A stretch of 17,408 bases of DNA from Acidisphaera sp035272265 (GTDB lineage Bacteria > Pseudomonadota > Alphaproteobacteria > Acetobacterales > Acetobacteraceae), in contig DATEQV010000270.1 of assembly GCA_035272265.1 (NCBI GenBank), positions 1 through 17,408 on the forward strand. The letters are read 5' to 3'. Below, piece after piece: positions 1 to 7,882 of this stretch. The position numbers were made by a program, and so were the translations under genes. How positions within the stretch are numbered: the stretch's first letter is position 1; each line of letters opens with the position of its first letter. The notes beneath the pieces are model-generated. The model was not told the origin of the DNA, did no database searches, and worked only from the letters and a program-made list of their open reading frames with translations.

Positions 1-52
1 CCTTGACCGCATCGGCGACGCTGGACGGCTTTTCGAATGCGAAATCGTACAT
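1..52 (-). CDS. coxM: CO dehydrogenase-type FAD-binding subunit, N-terminal fragment (CoxM)
   Basis: Only the first 17 codons lie in the window; the gene continues past the left edge. The start reads MYDFAFEKPSSVADAV, the typical opening of the FAD-binding medium subunit of CO dehydrogenase and related molybdenum hydroxylases, which passes electrons from the [2Fe-2S] subunit to the quinone side. The ATG lies 5 bp after the coxL stop, and a GGCGGAG ribosome-binding site sits inside the last coxL codons, so translation is probably coupled. Position directly after coxL gives the order S-L-M. The call rests on 17 residues plus context. Confidence 0.8.
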   Translation of the reverse strand, partial: MYDFAFEKPSSVADAVK

Positions 53-57
53 CGTGC

Positions 58-2439
58 TTACTCCGCCGCCATGCGCGGCTTGTTGGCGTTGATGATCGAC
101 CAGACCCTCGCGGACGTCGCCGGCATGTCGATGTGGCGCACACCGTAGTCGCGCAGCGCGTTGACCACCGCGTTGATCACCGCCGGCGGACTGCCGATCG
201 CGCCCGTCTCGCCGCAGCCCTTCACGCCGAGCGGATTGTGCGTGCAGAGCGTGACTTCGTTGGAGCTCGTGATCGATGGCACGTCGTGGGCGCGCGGCAT
301 CGTGTAGTCCATGTAGCTGCCGGTCTGCAGCTGGCCGCCTTCGTCGTAGATGGCGTTTTCCAGCAGCGCCTGGCCGATGCCCTGGGCGATGCCGCCCTGC
401 ACCTGCCCAGCGACGACCATCGGGTTGACCACCCGCCCCACGTCGTCGACGGCGGTGAAGTTCACCACGTCCACATGCCCGGTGTCGGGGTCGATCTCGA
501 CCTCGCAGATGTGGCAGCCCGCCGGATAGGTGAAGTTCTTCGGATCGTAGAACGCGGTCTCGTCGAGGCCCGGCTCCAACTCCTCGATCGGGTAGTTGTG
601 CGGCACATAGGCGGCGAGCGAGATCTCCGCCAGCGCCTTCGACTTGTCGGTTCCCGCGACGGTGAACTTGCCGTCCTTGAACTCGATGTCGTTGACGCTC
701 GCTTCCATCAGGTGTGCCGCGATCTTCTTGCCCTTGGCGATGATCTTGTCGGTCGCCTTGACGATCGCCGAACCGCCGACCGGCAGGCTGCGGCTGCCGT
801 AGGTGCCCATGCCGAACGGAATTTTCGCGGTGTCGCCGTGCACGATCTCGACCGACGACATCGGAATGCCGAGTTGGTCGGAGATCAGCTGAGCGAACGT
901 CGTCTCGTGACTCTGGCCGTGGCTGTGCGCGCCGGTGAACACGCTGACGCTGCCGGTCGGATGGACGCGGACCTCGGCGACCTCGAACAGCCCGGCGCGG
1001 GCGCCGATTGCACCGGCCACCGCGCTCGGCGCGATGCCGCAGGCCTCGACATAGGTCGAGATGCCGATGCCGCGCAGCTTGCCCTTCGCTGCCGCCGCCT
1101 TGCGGCGCGCCTCGAAGCCGGCCCAGTCGGCATGCTTGAGCGCGGTATCGAGCGTGGCGGTGTAGTTGCCGCTGTCGTACTGCAGCGCGATCGGCGTCTG
1201 GTACGGGAAGGCCTCGGGCGGGATGAAGTTGCGGCGGCGCACCTCGACCGGATCGAGGCCGAGATCATGCGCTACGCAGTCCACGACCCGCTCCAGCAGG
1301 AACGACGCTTCCGGACGCCCCGCGCCGCGATAGGCGTCCACCGGCACGGTGTTGGTGAACACCGCCTTCACCTCGGCGTAGACCGCGGGCGTCTTGTACA
1401 CGCCGGCGAGCAGCGTCGCGTACAGGTAGGTCGGGATGCTCGTCGAGAAGGTGGACAGGTAAGCGCCCAGGTTCGCCTGCGTCTTCACCCGCAGCGCGAG
1501 GAAATGGCCGTCCGCGTCCACCGCCATCTCGGCGGTGCTGATATGGTCGCGGCCGTGCGCGTCGGTGAGGAAGCTCTCGCTGCGCTCGGCGGTCCACTTG
1601 ATCGGGCGGTGCACCTTGGCGGAGGCCCAGGTGACGGCCGCCTCTTCGGCGTAATGGAAGATCTTCGAGCCGAAGCCGCCGCCCACGTCCGGCGCCACCA
1701 CCCGCAGCTTGTGCTCGGGGATGTGCAGTACGAAGGCGCCCATCAGCAGACGGATGACGTGCGGGTTCTGGCTGGTGGTGTACAGCGTGTACTCGCCGCT
1801 GTCGGGATCGTGCTCGCCGATCGCCGCGCGCGGCTCCATCGCGTTGGGGATCAGGCGGTTGTTGGTCAGCTCCAGCTTGACGATCTTGTGCGCCTTGGCG
1901 AATTGCGCATCGACCGTCGCAGCGTCGCCGATGTGCCAGTCGTAGCAGACGTTGTCGGGCGCGTCGTCGTGCACCGCAGCGGCACCGGGCTTCACCGCGT
2001 CGGCGATGCCGGCGACCGGCGGCAGGTCCTCGTAATCGATGTTGAGCAGTTCGGCCGCGTCCTTGGCCTGCTGGCGGGTCTCCGCCACCACCATCGCCAC
2101 CGCGTCGCCGACGAAGCGCACCTTGCCGATGGCGAGCACCGGATGCGGCGGCTCCTTCATCGGCGAGCCGTCCTTGTTGTAGATCTGCCAGCCGCAGGGC
2201 AGGCCGCCGAGCTGGTCGGCCTCGACGTCCTTGCCGGTGAACACGGCGACGACACCGGGTGCTGCTGCGGCGGCAGCAGTGTCGATGGCCTTGATGCGCG
2301 CGTGCGGACGGTCGGCGCGCTTGATGTAGGCATAGACCTGATTCGGCCGGTTGATGTCGTCGGTGTAGTGGCCGCGGCCGCTGAGGAAGCGGTGGTCCTC
2401 GACGCGGCGGGGCGACGCCCCGATCCCCTCGAATGCCAT
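58..2439 (-). CDS. coxL: Form II aerobic CO dehydrogenase-like molybdopterin subunit (CoxL)
   Basis: Large, molybdopterin-cytosine-dinucleotide-binding subunit of a xanthine oxidase-family hydroxylase, 793 aa, normal for the family (about 780-810). The N-terminal a/b hammerhead domain spans roughly residues 18-145 and the Mo-binding domains follow. Visible landmarks are VGGGFGSK at 252-259, AYRGAGR at 369-375 and GCGETGAIGSPP at 741-752, with E744 as the expected base next to molybdenum. Proven CO-oxidising form I enzymes carry AYRCSFR with the Cu-binding cysteine in this loop; AYRGAGR marks the form II (BMS) group, whose physiological substrate is disputed. It lies between the iron-sulfur and FAD subunit genes. 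The ATG at 2439 is preceded by AGGGAA. CO oxidation should not be assumed; another hydroxylase substrate is possible. Confidence 0.9.
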   Translation of the reverse strand: MAFEGIGASPRRVEDHRFLSGRGHYTDDINRPNQVYAYIKRADRPHARIKAIDTAAAAAAPGVVAVFTGKDVEADQLGGLPCGWQIYNKDGSPMKEPPHPVLAIGKVRFVGDAVAMVVAETRQQAKDAAELLNIDYEDLPPVAGIADAVKPGAAAVHDDAPDNVCYDWHIGDAATVDAQFAKAHKIVKLELTNNRLIPNAMEPRAAIGEHDPDSGEYTLYTTSQNPHVIRLLMGAFVLHIPEHKLRVVAPDVGGGFGSKIFHYAEEAAVTWASAKVHRPIKWTAERSESFLTDAHGRDHISTAEMAVDADGHFLALRVKTQANLGAYLSTFSTSIPTYLYATLLAGVYKTPAVYAEVKAVFTNTVPVDAYRGAGRPEASFLLERVVDCVAHDLGLDPVEVRRRNFIPPEAFPYQTPIALQYDSGNYTATLDTALKHADWAGFEARRKAAAAKGKLRGIGISTYVEACGIAPSAVAGAIGARAGLFEVAEVRVHPTGSVSVFTGAHSHGQSHETTFAQLISDQLGIPMSSVEIVHGDTAKIPFGMGTYGSRSLPVGGSAIVKATDKIIAKGKKIAAHLMEASVNDIEFKDGKFTVAGTDKSKALAEISLAAYVPHNYPIEELEPGLDETAFYDPKNFTYPAGCHICEVEIDPDTGHVDVVNFTAVDDVGRVVNPMVVAGQVQGGIAQGIGQALLENAIYDEGGQLQTGSYMDYTMPRAHDVPSITSSNEVTLCTHNPLGVKGCGETGAIGSPPAVINAVVNALRDYGVRHIDMPATSARVWSIINANKPRMAAE

Positions 2440-2460
2440 GATGCGAACGTTCCCTGGATG

Positions 2461-2479
2461 GCCGGCGTACGTCGCCGGC
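2461..2479 (-). promoter_or_regulatory. Hairpin between coxS and coxL
   Basis: A perfect 7-bp inverted repeat, GCCGGCG and CGCCGGC, encloses a 5-nt loop (TACGT) in the 60-bp gap between the coxS stop and the coxL start. No T-tract follows on the minus strand, so it is not a typical intrinsic terminator. It could stabilise mRNA or set the ratio of the two subunits; this role is inference. Confidence 0.4.
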
Positions 2480-2499
2480 GCGGTTGCTATCCGGCGAGC

Positions 2500-2997
2500 T
2501 TATTCAGCAGCCTGCGGCAGCTGCTTGTTGTGCATCAGCGGCCAGGCGGCGGCGACCGCCTTGACAATGTTGTGGTAGCCCGTGCACCGACACAGGTTGC
2601 CCTCGAGACCCTCACGGATCTGCTGCTCGGTCAGCCCGTCGGGGTGCATGTTCACCAAGTCGATGGCCGACATCACCATGCCCGGCGTGCAGAACCCGCA
2701 CTGCAGCGCGTGGTGCTCGCGGAACATCTCCTGCATCGGGTGCAGCGTGCCGTCCGCGGCGGCGAGGCCCTCGATGGTCAGCACGTCGGCGCCATCGGCC
2801 TGCAACGCGAGCATGGTGCAGGACTTCACCGACTGGCCGTTGACATGCACCACGCAGGCGCCGCACTGGCTCGTGTCGCATCCGACATGAGTGCCGGTCA
2901 GGCGCAGTTTTTCTCGCAGCAGCTCGACCAGCAGCGTGCGGCCTTCGACCTCGACCGTATGGTGCTTGCCGTTCACCGTCAGGGCTACCTGCGGCAT
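2500..2997 (-). CDS. coxS: CO dehydrogenase-type [2Fe-2S] subunit (CoxS)
   Basis: Small iron-sulfur subunit of the molybdenum hydroxylase, 165 aa, the usual length. The N-terminal plant-ferredoxin-type cluster is held by C40, C45, C48 and C60 (GCDTSQCGAC then SC). The C-terminal four-helix domain carries the second cluster with C100, C103, C136 and C138 (QCGFC and CRC). It conducts electrons from the Mo site in CoxL to FAD in CoxM. The reading frame is open further upstream to 3084, but the ATG at 2997 is chosen because AAGGGGGGA stands just before it and the protein then begins MPQVALTVNG as in relatives. It is the first gene of the S-L-M set. Confidence 0.93.
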   Translation of the reverse strand: MPQVALTVNGKHHTVEVEGRTLLVELLREKLRLTGTHVGCDTSQCGACVVHVNGQSVKSCTMLALQADGADVLTIEGLAAADGTLHPMQEMFREHHALQCGFCTPGMVMSAIDLVNMHPDGLTEQQIREGLEGNLCRCTGYHNIVKAVAAAWPLMHNKQLPQAAE

Positions 2998-3056
2998 GCC
3001 CGTCCCCCCTTGTTTTGACTGGTCAGCGCGATGACCTCGCGCTCTCTCGAGGCCAG

Positions 3057-3084
3057 AGTCTATGGCCGCCGGGCCGATGGTCAA
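3057..3084 (-). promoter_or_regulatory. Candidate sigma70-type promoter for coxSLM
   Basis: On the minus strand TTGACC (3084-3079) and TAGACT (3062-3057) are separated by 16 bp in the 97-bp gap between the decarboxylase stop and coxS. This would give a leader of about 50 nt ending at the AAGGGGGGA ribosome-binding site. The match is good at -35 and moderate at -10. No operator was identified. Confidence 0.4.
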
Positions 3085-3094
3085 GCGCGCGCGG

Positions 3095-4582
3095 TCAGAT
3101 CGACCGCAGGCGGCTCGTCTCGGCCAGCACCGCCGCGATCAGCAGGCGGAGGTCGGCCTCGGTCGTGCGGTGGTTGACGATGGCGCAGCGGATCGCGAGG
3201 CCGGCGGGCAGGCGCGTGACGGACGGCACCGCCACGCCGCTCTCATGCAGGGCGACCACCACCGCGTCGACCAGCGCGTCGATGTCCTCCTCGGCGCGCG
3301 GACGCGGCCGGAAGCAGACGATGTTCAGCGTCACCGGCGCCAGCAGTTCCAGCGCGTCGTTCGCCTCGATGTGCGACTGCAGCACGCGGGCGAGGCGGCA
3401 GGTCTGCTCGATGGCCGCACCGATGCCGTCCAGCCCGTAGGTGCGCAACGTCACCCAGGTCTTCAGCGCTCGGGCGCCGCGCGACAGGTCCGGGCCGTAG
3501 TCGCACGGCCAGGGCGAGCCGCCGGCAAGGCCGCGTGCGTTGCGCCGCAGATAGGCGTTGTCGGACTCGAACGCAGCGCGCTGGGCGGCGGCGCTGCGGG
3601 TGAGCAGGAAGCCGGCGTCATACGGCACTTGGCCCCATTTGTGGAAATCGAAGCCCACCGAGTCCGCCCGTTCGATGCCGGCGAGCAGCGGCGCGAGCGA
3701 GGGCGACAACACCGCGAGTGCCCCGAACGCGCCGTCGACGTGGAACCACGCGTCCGCGCCGGCGGCGATGTCGGCGAGTGCCGAGAGGTCGTCGATCCCG
3801 CCGGTATCGACGGTGCCCGCCGTGCCGACGACCAGGAAGGGCCGCCGCCCGGCGGCGCGGTCGTGGGCGACGGCCTCGGCCACCGCCCCGGCGACCACGC
3901 TGCCGTCGAGACGGACGGGGAGCAGGCGCAGCGCATCGGTGCCGAGGCCGGCCATGTCCATCGCTCGCGCGATGCAGCCGTGCGCGGCGGCCGACGCGTA
4001 GGCCACCAGCCCGCCGCCGTCGCCCACGCCATCGGTGCGGACCGCCGGCCCCAGCGCCGCACGGCGGGCGGCCAGGACGGCGAGGAAATTGGCCATCGAG
4101 GTGCCGGTGACGAACAGCCCGGACGCGTCCGCCGGAAAGCCGAAGAAGTCGGCCATCCAGCGGGCGATCTGGCGCTCGACCTCGATGCCGGCATGGTCGC
4201 GGCCGCCGCAGTTCATGTTCAGCCCGGCAGCCAGCATCTCGCCCAGCATCCCGGCGAAGCTGCCCGCGCCGTGCACCCAGCCGAAGAAGCGCGGGTGCCG
4301 GTTGCCGGTGGCGTAGGGGGCGACCAGCGCGCGCACGTCGTCCGCCACCGTCTCGATCGGCGCGGGCTCGACCGGCAGGGCGGCGTCGAAGGCCGCGCGC
4401 ACGTCAGGCGGCATCGGGCGCCAGACCGGCCCGTCGCCGGACGCCGCCTGCTGCAGGTCGTCGAGCAGCCAGTCGAGCATCGCGTGCGCCTGCCGCCGCG
4501 CGGCGGGCCAGTCGGCAGGATCGAGGCTCGTCGTCGGTTCTTGCAGGCCGCCGTTCGCCAGCCCGTCATCGCGCGAAAGCAT
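3095..4582 (-). CDS. PLP-dependent group II amino-acid decarboxylase
   Basis: Pyridoxal-phosphate decarboxylase of the aromatic-L-amino-acid/glutamate decarboxylase superfamily (fold type I), 495 aa from this start. The PLP lysine is K315 in DFHKWG, the ring-stacking histidine is H201 in AAAHGC, and the pyridine-nitrogen aspartate is D283 in HVDGAFG. The conserved segment HPRFFGWVHG lies near residue 97. Substrate cannot be read from sequence; aromatic amino acids or diaminobutyrate-type substrates are both possible. An in-frame ATG at 4603 has no ribosome-binding site, whereas the ATG at 4582 is preceded by AGGA at 7 nt, so 4582 is preferred. It follows the CinA-like gene on the same strand. 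No membrane segments or signal peptide are evident, so it is expected in the cytoplasm. Confidence 0.88.
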   Translation of the reverse strand: MLSRDDGLANGGLQEPTTSLDPADWPAARRQAHAMLDWLLDDLQQAASGDGPVWRPMPPDVRAAFDAALPVEPAPIETVADDVRALVAPYATGNRHPRFFGWVHGAGSFAGMLGEMLAAGLNMNCGGRDHAGIEVERQIARWMADFFGFPADASGLFVTGTSMANFLAVLAARRAALGPAVRTDGVGDGGGLVAYASAAAHGCIARAMDMAGLGTDALRLLPVRLDGSVVAGAVAEAVAHDRAAGRRPFLVVGTAGTVDTGGIDDLSALADIAAGADAWFHVDGAFGALAVLSPSLAPLLAGIERADSVGFDFHKWGQVPYDAGFLLTRSAAAQRAAFESDNAYLRRNARGLAGGSPWPCDYGPDLSRGARALKTWVTLRTYGLDGIGAAIEQTCRLARVLQSHIEANDALELLAPVTLNIVCFRPRPRAEEDIDALVDAVVVALHESGVAVPSVTRLPAGLAIRCAIVNHRTTEADLRLLIAAVLAETSRLRSI

Positions 4583-4629
4583 GCGTTCGTCCTGTTCCAC
4601 CATGAGGGGTCGGGCCGATCAGCCCGACG

Positions 4630-5385
4630 TCAGACCGGCGGCTCCCCGTCGACCGGCTGCTTGCCGAAGCCGCGGATCATCTCCGCGATCACGGTTGCCG
4701 CCGCCTCGGCCTGTGCAGGATCGGGGCCCTTGGCGACCAATGCCACGCCGGTGCCTTCGAATCGATAAAACGGGTAGCTGCCAATATCGAGGCCAGGGAA
4801 CCGCGCCTGGATGTCACCGAGTTTCGCGGCCAGCGCTCCCTCGGCGAGGCCATACACGTGCACGGCGCGGGAGACCACCGGCACGCCGCCGCCGAGCGAG
4901 GGGGCGAGCGCCTCGAACATCGCCTGCATCACGCGCGGGATGCCGGCCATGACGTGCACGTTGCCGATGGTGAAGCCGGGGGCGATCGAGATCGGGTTGT
5001 CGATCAGCGTCGCACCGCGCGGCATCGTCGCCATGCGCTGGCGGGCGGGGTTGAAGTCGCCCGGCTTGTAGTGGCGATCGAGCCGCGCCCACGCCTCGGG
5101 ATGCGGCTCCCACGGCACGCCGAACGCGGCGGCCACGCATTCGCTGGTGATGTCGTCGTGCGTCGGACCGATGCCGCCGGTGGTGAAGACGTGGTCGAAG
5201 CGGGCGCGCACGTCGTTGACGGTCTGCACGATCGTCTCGGCGACGTCAGGGATCACCCGCACCTCGGTCAGCGGCATGCCGATCTCGCCGAGACGGGTCG
5301 CGAGATACTTGATGTTGGCGTCCTGCGTGCGGCCCGACAGCACCTCGTTGCCGATCACCAGCAGGCAGGCGGTCGGGTTGGTCAT
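4630..5385 (-). CDS. CinA N-terminal / MoCF-biosynthesis-domain protein
   Basis: Free-standing competence/damage-inducible CinA N-terminal domain (MoCF_biosynth fold, related to MogA/MoeA), 251 aa. Key motifs are GNEVLSG near residues 12-18 and TTGGIGPTHDDIT near 68-80, the molybdopterin/nucleotide-binding loop. The C-terminal PncC nicotinamide-nucleotide amidase domain of full CinA (about 400 aa) is absent, and the tail (after about 170) matches the usual short form found in alphaproteobacteria. In CinA relatives this domain can act as an ADP-ribose pyrophosphatase, so molybdopterin binding is not proven. A GTG at 5391 is in frame, but GAAGGGG stands 5 nt before the ATG at 5385, which is chosen. 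It follows the GNAT-Nudix gene after 22 bp. Confidence 0.85.
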   Translation of the reverse strand: MTNPTACLLVIGNEVLSGRTQDANIKYLATRLGEIGMPLTEVRVIPDVAETIVQTVNDVRARFDHVFTTGGIGPTHDDITSECVAAAFGVPWEPHPEAWARLDRHYKPGDFNPARQRMATMPRGATLIDNPISIAPGFTIGNVHVMAGIPRVMQAMFEALAPSLGGGVPVVSRAVHVYGLAEGALAAKLGDIQARFPGLDIGSYPFYRFEGTGVALVAKGPDPAQAEAAATVIAEMIRGFGKQPVDGEPPV

Positions 5386-5407
5386 CGACACCCCTTCGGC
5401 GACTCGG

Positions 5408-6508
5408 TCACAGCAGCTCGCGCAGCAACGGGATCAGCGGCCTGTCGGCGGGCGGCATCTGGTAGTCGGCCAGCTTCTCCGGCCGCACCCAGGCGAGCGC
5501 CTGCCCCTCGCGCGCCTGCACCATGCCGCGCCAGCGCCGGCAGACATAGAGCGGCATCAGCAGATGGAACCGCTCGTAGGCGTGGCTGGCGAAGGCGAAC
5601 GGGGCGAGGCACGCGGCCGACGTGTCGATGCCGAGTTCCTCCTGCAGTTCGCGGATCAGCGCGTCCTCCGGCGTCTCGCCGTCGCGCAGCTTGCCGCCGG
5701 GGAACTCCCACAGCCCGGCCATCGCCTTGCCCTCCGGCCGGCGCGCCAGCAGCACGCGGCCATCGGCGTCGATCAGCGCGCAGGCGGCGACCAGCAGGAT
5801 CGGCTTCCCGGCAGCCACCGCGGTTGCCACGGGCGGCGGGAGCAGCGCGGCCTGCGCCTCGACGAACAGGTCCTGGCGGTCCGCCTCGAACCGCAGCACC
5901 GGCTTGTCGCAATGGTGCGCGACCCAGGTCTCCACGCCTTCGCCCGCCAGCCGGAAACCCAGGCGGCGCAGCACGACAATCGACGCCGCGTTGTCCTTCG
6001 CGACCGCCGCCTCCAGCCGGTCGAGGTCGAGGTTCGCCAGCGCCCAGCGCGACAGCCGCCCGGCCGCCTCGGTGGCCACGCCATGGCCCCAGAACCGTGG
6101 ACCGACCCAGTAGCCGAGCCGCCCGGCCCGCCGCTTGGCGTCGATGCGCAGCCCGACCCCGCCAATCAGCATCTCGGCCCCGTTCTCGCGCCCGGTGACG
6201 GCGAGGTGATAGGCCGTGCCGGCCGCGATCTGGGCCCGCGACGAGGCGATCCAGTCGTCGGCCAGCGCGCGCGAATACGGGAACGGCACGGCGGCCAACA
6301 TCTTCGTCACCCGCCAGTCGTTGATCAGCCGGTGCAGTGCCTCGGCGTCTGCCGGCTCCAGCGGACGCAGCAGCAGCCGGTCGGTCGCCAGCGGTGCGAA
6401 ATCCAGCTGCACGGGCGCAATCGCGACATCGTTCAAGGGAGGGGCCTCCGGGAGGCCAACCTGACGCATCGCGCCACCGTGCCGCAAGCGCCGCTCGGGC
6501 ATGCTCAT
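5408..6508 (-). CDS. Bifunctional GNAT acetyltransferase / Nudix (MutT-like) hydrolase
   Basis: Two-domain fusion of 366 aa. Residues about 40-195 form a RimJ/RimL-type GNAT N-acetyltransferase; the acetyl-CoA loop is GPRFWGHGVATEA near 136-148. Residues about 236-360 form a Nudix domain with a complete Nudix box at 272-294 (G-x5-E-x7-REL-x-EE-x-GI), resembling the 8-oxo-dGTP diphosphatase MutT. The Nudix half probably cleans the nucleotide pool; the GNAT substrate is unknown. This architecture is known in alphaproteobacteria. The start at 6508 forms an ATGA overlap with the stop of the DUF2889 gene, which suggests translational coupling; a second Met at codon 14 (6469) is possible. The frame stays open upstream but that part is an arginine-rich shadow of the neighbour. 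Confidence 0.9.
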   Translation of the reverse strand: MSMPERRLRHGGAMRQVGLPEAPPLNDVAIAPVQLDFAPLATDRLLLRPLEPADAEALHRLINDWRVTKMLAAVPFPYSRALADDWIASSRAQIAAGTAYHLAVTGRENGAEMLIGGVGLRIDAKRRAGRLGYWVGPRFWGHGVATEAAGRLSRWALANLDLDRLEAAVAKDNAASIVVLRRLGFRLAGEGVETWVAHHCDKPVLRFEADRQDLFVEAQAALLPPPVATAVAAGKPILLVAACALIDADGRVLLARRPEGKAMAGLWEFPGGKLRDGETPEDALIRELQEELGIDTSAACLAPFAFASHAYERFHLLMPLYVCRRWRGMVQAREGQALAWVRPEKLADYQMPPADRPLIPLLRELL

Positions 6509-7065
6509 TCGGCCGGTTCGGTTTCCTTCGGCCGATAGAGATGCGGCCAGCGGCGCGCGGTGATCGGACTGTCGCTGGCGTAGGCGAGGCAGGTGTCGAG
6601 CATGAGCGGCCTGTCGTCCATCCGCACCCCGCGCTTCATGCGGACGGAGTACATCGTCTGGTAGGCGGTGGTGGCGACCTGCTGCAGCAGTTCGCGGATA
6701 TGCGTGCAGCCCTCCGGCCCGTCGACGCGGGCGAGCGCGTCTCGCAGGAAGCCGGGCTTGATCCGCAGTCCGGCGAGCCGGCTGAAGTTCGGCGCGGCGG
6801 CCGGACAGGGAGTCCAGGGCGCGTAGTCGGTCACCGCCTCGCACGCGACGATATTCAGCCGGTCGTCCACCGTCATGCGCAGCCACATGCCGTGCAGCGG
6901 CTCGCCGGCGGGGATCTCGCCGCGGTCCTCGTTGCTGAACGTGTAGCTCTTGGTGTCGGTCAGGTGCGCTTCGACGTCCACCAGCCCGTCGGCGCGCAGA
7001 TAGCCGTGGATGGCGATCTCGCGGGTGTGCAGGAGGTCTCGGTCGGCGGCTGGGCTGAGCGGCAT
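6505..7065 (-). CDS. DUF2889 domain protein
   Basis: A 186-aa protein whose N-terminal segment HTREIAIHGYLRADGLVDVE followed by AHLTDTK matches the hallmark of the DUF2889 family, which has no established biochemical role. No signal peptide or membrane segment is evident. An ATG at 7107 is in frame, but the ATG at 7065 (MPLSPAADRD) is preferred because ACAGGA stands just before it and family members begin close to the HTR motif. It lies 61 bp after the importer ATPase gene and overlaps the next gene by 4 bp. Family call is by recollection of the motif and was not searched. Confidence 0.75.
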   Translation of the reverse strand: MPLSPAADRDLLHTREIAIHGYLRADGLVDVEAHLTDTKSYTFSNEDRGEIPAGEPLHGMWLRMTVDDRLNIVACEAVTDYAPWTPCPAAAPNFSRLAGLRIKPGFLRDALARVDGPEGCTHIRELLQQVATTAYQTMYSVRMKRGVRMDDRPLMLDTCLAYASDSPITARRWPHLYRPKETEPAE

Positions 7066-7126
7066 GGGTCCTGTCTCGGTCCTGTGGGCTGCGCTGCTGT
7101 GCAACATAGGGCGCCGAAGGGCAAAC

Positions 7127-7882
7127 TCACGTCTGGGCGACCGGTTCGGGCTCCTCCAGCTCCAGGCTGAGGCGCCGCAGCTCCGCCGTGTGCGGGTGCG
7201 CGGCGCGGCCGGCGCGCAGATCGGCCGCGGACAACTCCTCGACCACCGCGGCCGCCTGCATCACGCCCACCCGGTCGCACAGGTGCGCCACCACGGCGAG
7301 GTTATGGCTGACCAGCACGTAGGTCAGGCCATGCTCACGCTGCAGGTCAGTCAGCAGGTTCAGCACCTCGGCCTGCACCGAGACGTCCAGCGCGCTGGTG
7401 GGCTCGTCGAGGAGGAGCACCTGCGGGCCGGTGATCAGCGCGCGGGCGATGGCGACGCGCTGGCGCTGGCCGCCGGACAGCTGGTGCGGGTAGCGGAACC
7501 GCGCGGAGGCCGGCAGCGACACGTCGGCCAGCGCGCGCACCACGCGGGACTGCACGTCGCCGATGCCGTGCACGATCAGCGGCTCGCTCAGCGCGCGGTC
7601 GACCGTCTGGCGCGGATGCAGCGAGCCGTACGGGTCCTGGAACACCATCTGCACGCGCCGGAAGAACGCTTTCGGCCGGCGCGCCGCGACCGGTTCGCCG
7701 TCGAGTTCGATGCGGCCCGTCCAGTCATGGATCAGGCCGGCGATGGCGCGCAGCACGGTGGACTTGCCCGAGCCGCTCTCGCCCACCAGCCCGAAGCTGC
7801 CGCCGCGCGGCACGCCGAAGCTAACCCCGCGCACGGCCTCGGTATGACCGAACCGCACGCGCAAGTCGCGGACGGCGATCAC
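7127..7882 (-). CDS. Peptide-type ABC importer ATPase 2 (DppF/OppF-like)
   Basis: Second nucleotide-binding subunit of the importer, 251 aa. Walker A GESGSGKS is at 34-41, the Q-loop is at about 82, the signature LSGGQ at 135-139, Walker B VLLLDE at 155-160 and the switch histidine H193. All catalytic elements are intact. It is shorter than the E. coli DppF (about 330 aa), because the C-terminal oligopeptide-binding extension is reduced. The start is a GTG at 7882 whose last bases overlap the stop of the preceding ATPase gene (GTGA). Upstream in-frame sequence is a shadow of that gene. It pairs with the 7879-8706 product to energise the two permeases. Confidence 0.9.
   Translation of the reverse strand: MIAVRDLRVRFGHTEAVRGVSFGVPRGGSFGLVGESGSGKSTVLRAIAGLIHDWTGRIELDGEPVAARRPKAFFRRVQMVFQDPYGSLHPRQTVDRALSEPLIVHGIGDVQSRVVRALADVSLPASARFRYPHQLSGGQRQRVAIARALITGPQVLLLDEPTSALDVSVQAEVLNLLTDLQREHGLTYVLVSHNLAVVAHLCDRVGVMQAAAVVEELSAADLRAGRAAHPHTAELRRLSLELEEPEPVAQT

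Noticed and set aside
37..3018. 993-codon open frame on the plus strand over the cox genes
   Set aside because: It is antisense to coxL and coxS, whose cofactor motifs are intact, and its translation is rich in Arg, His, Val and Asp as expected for a shadow in high-GC DNA.
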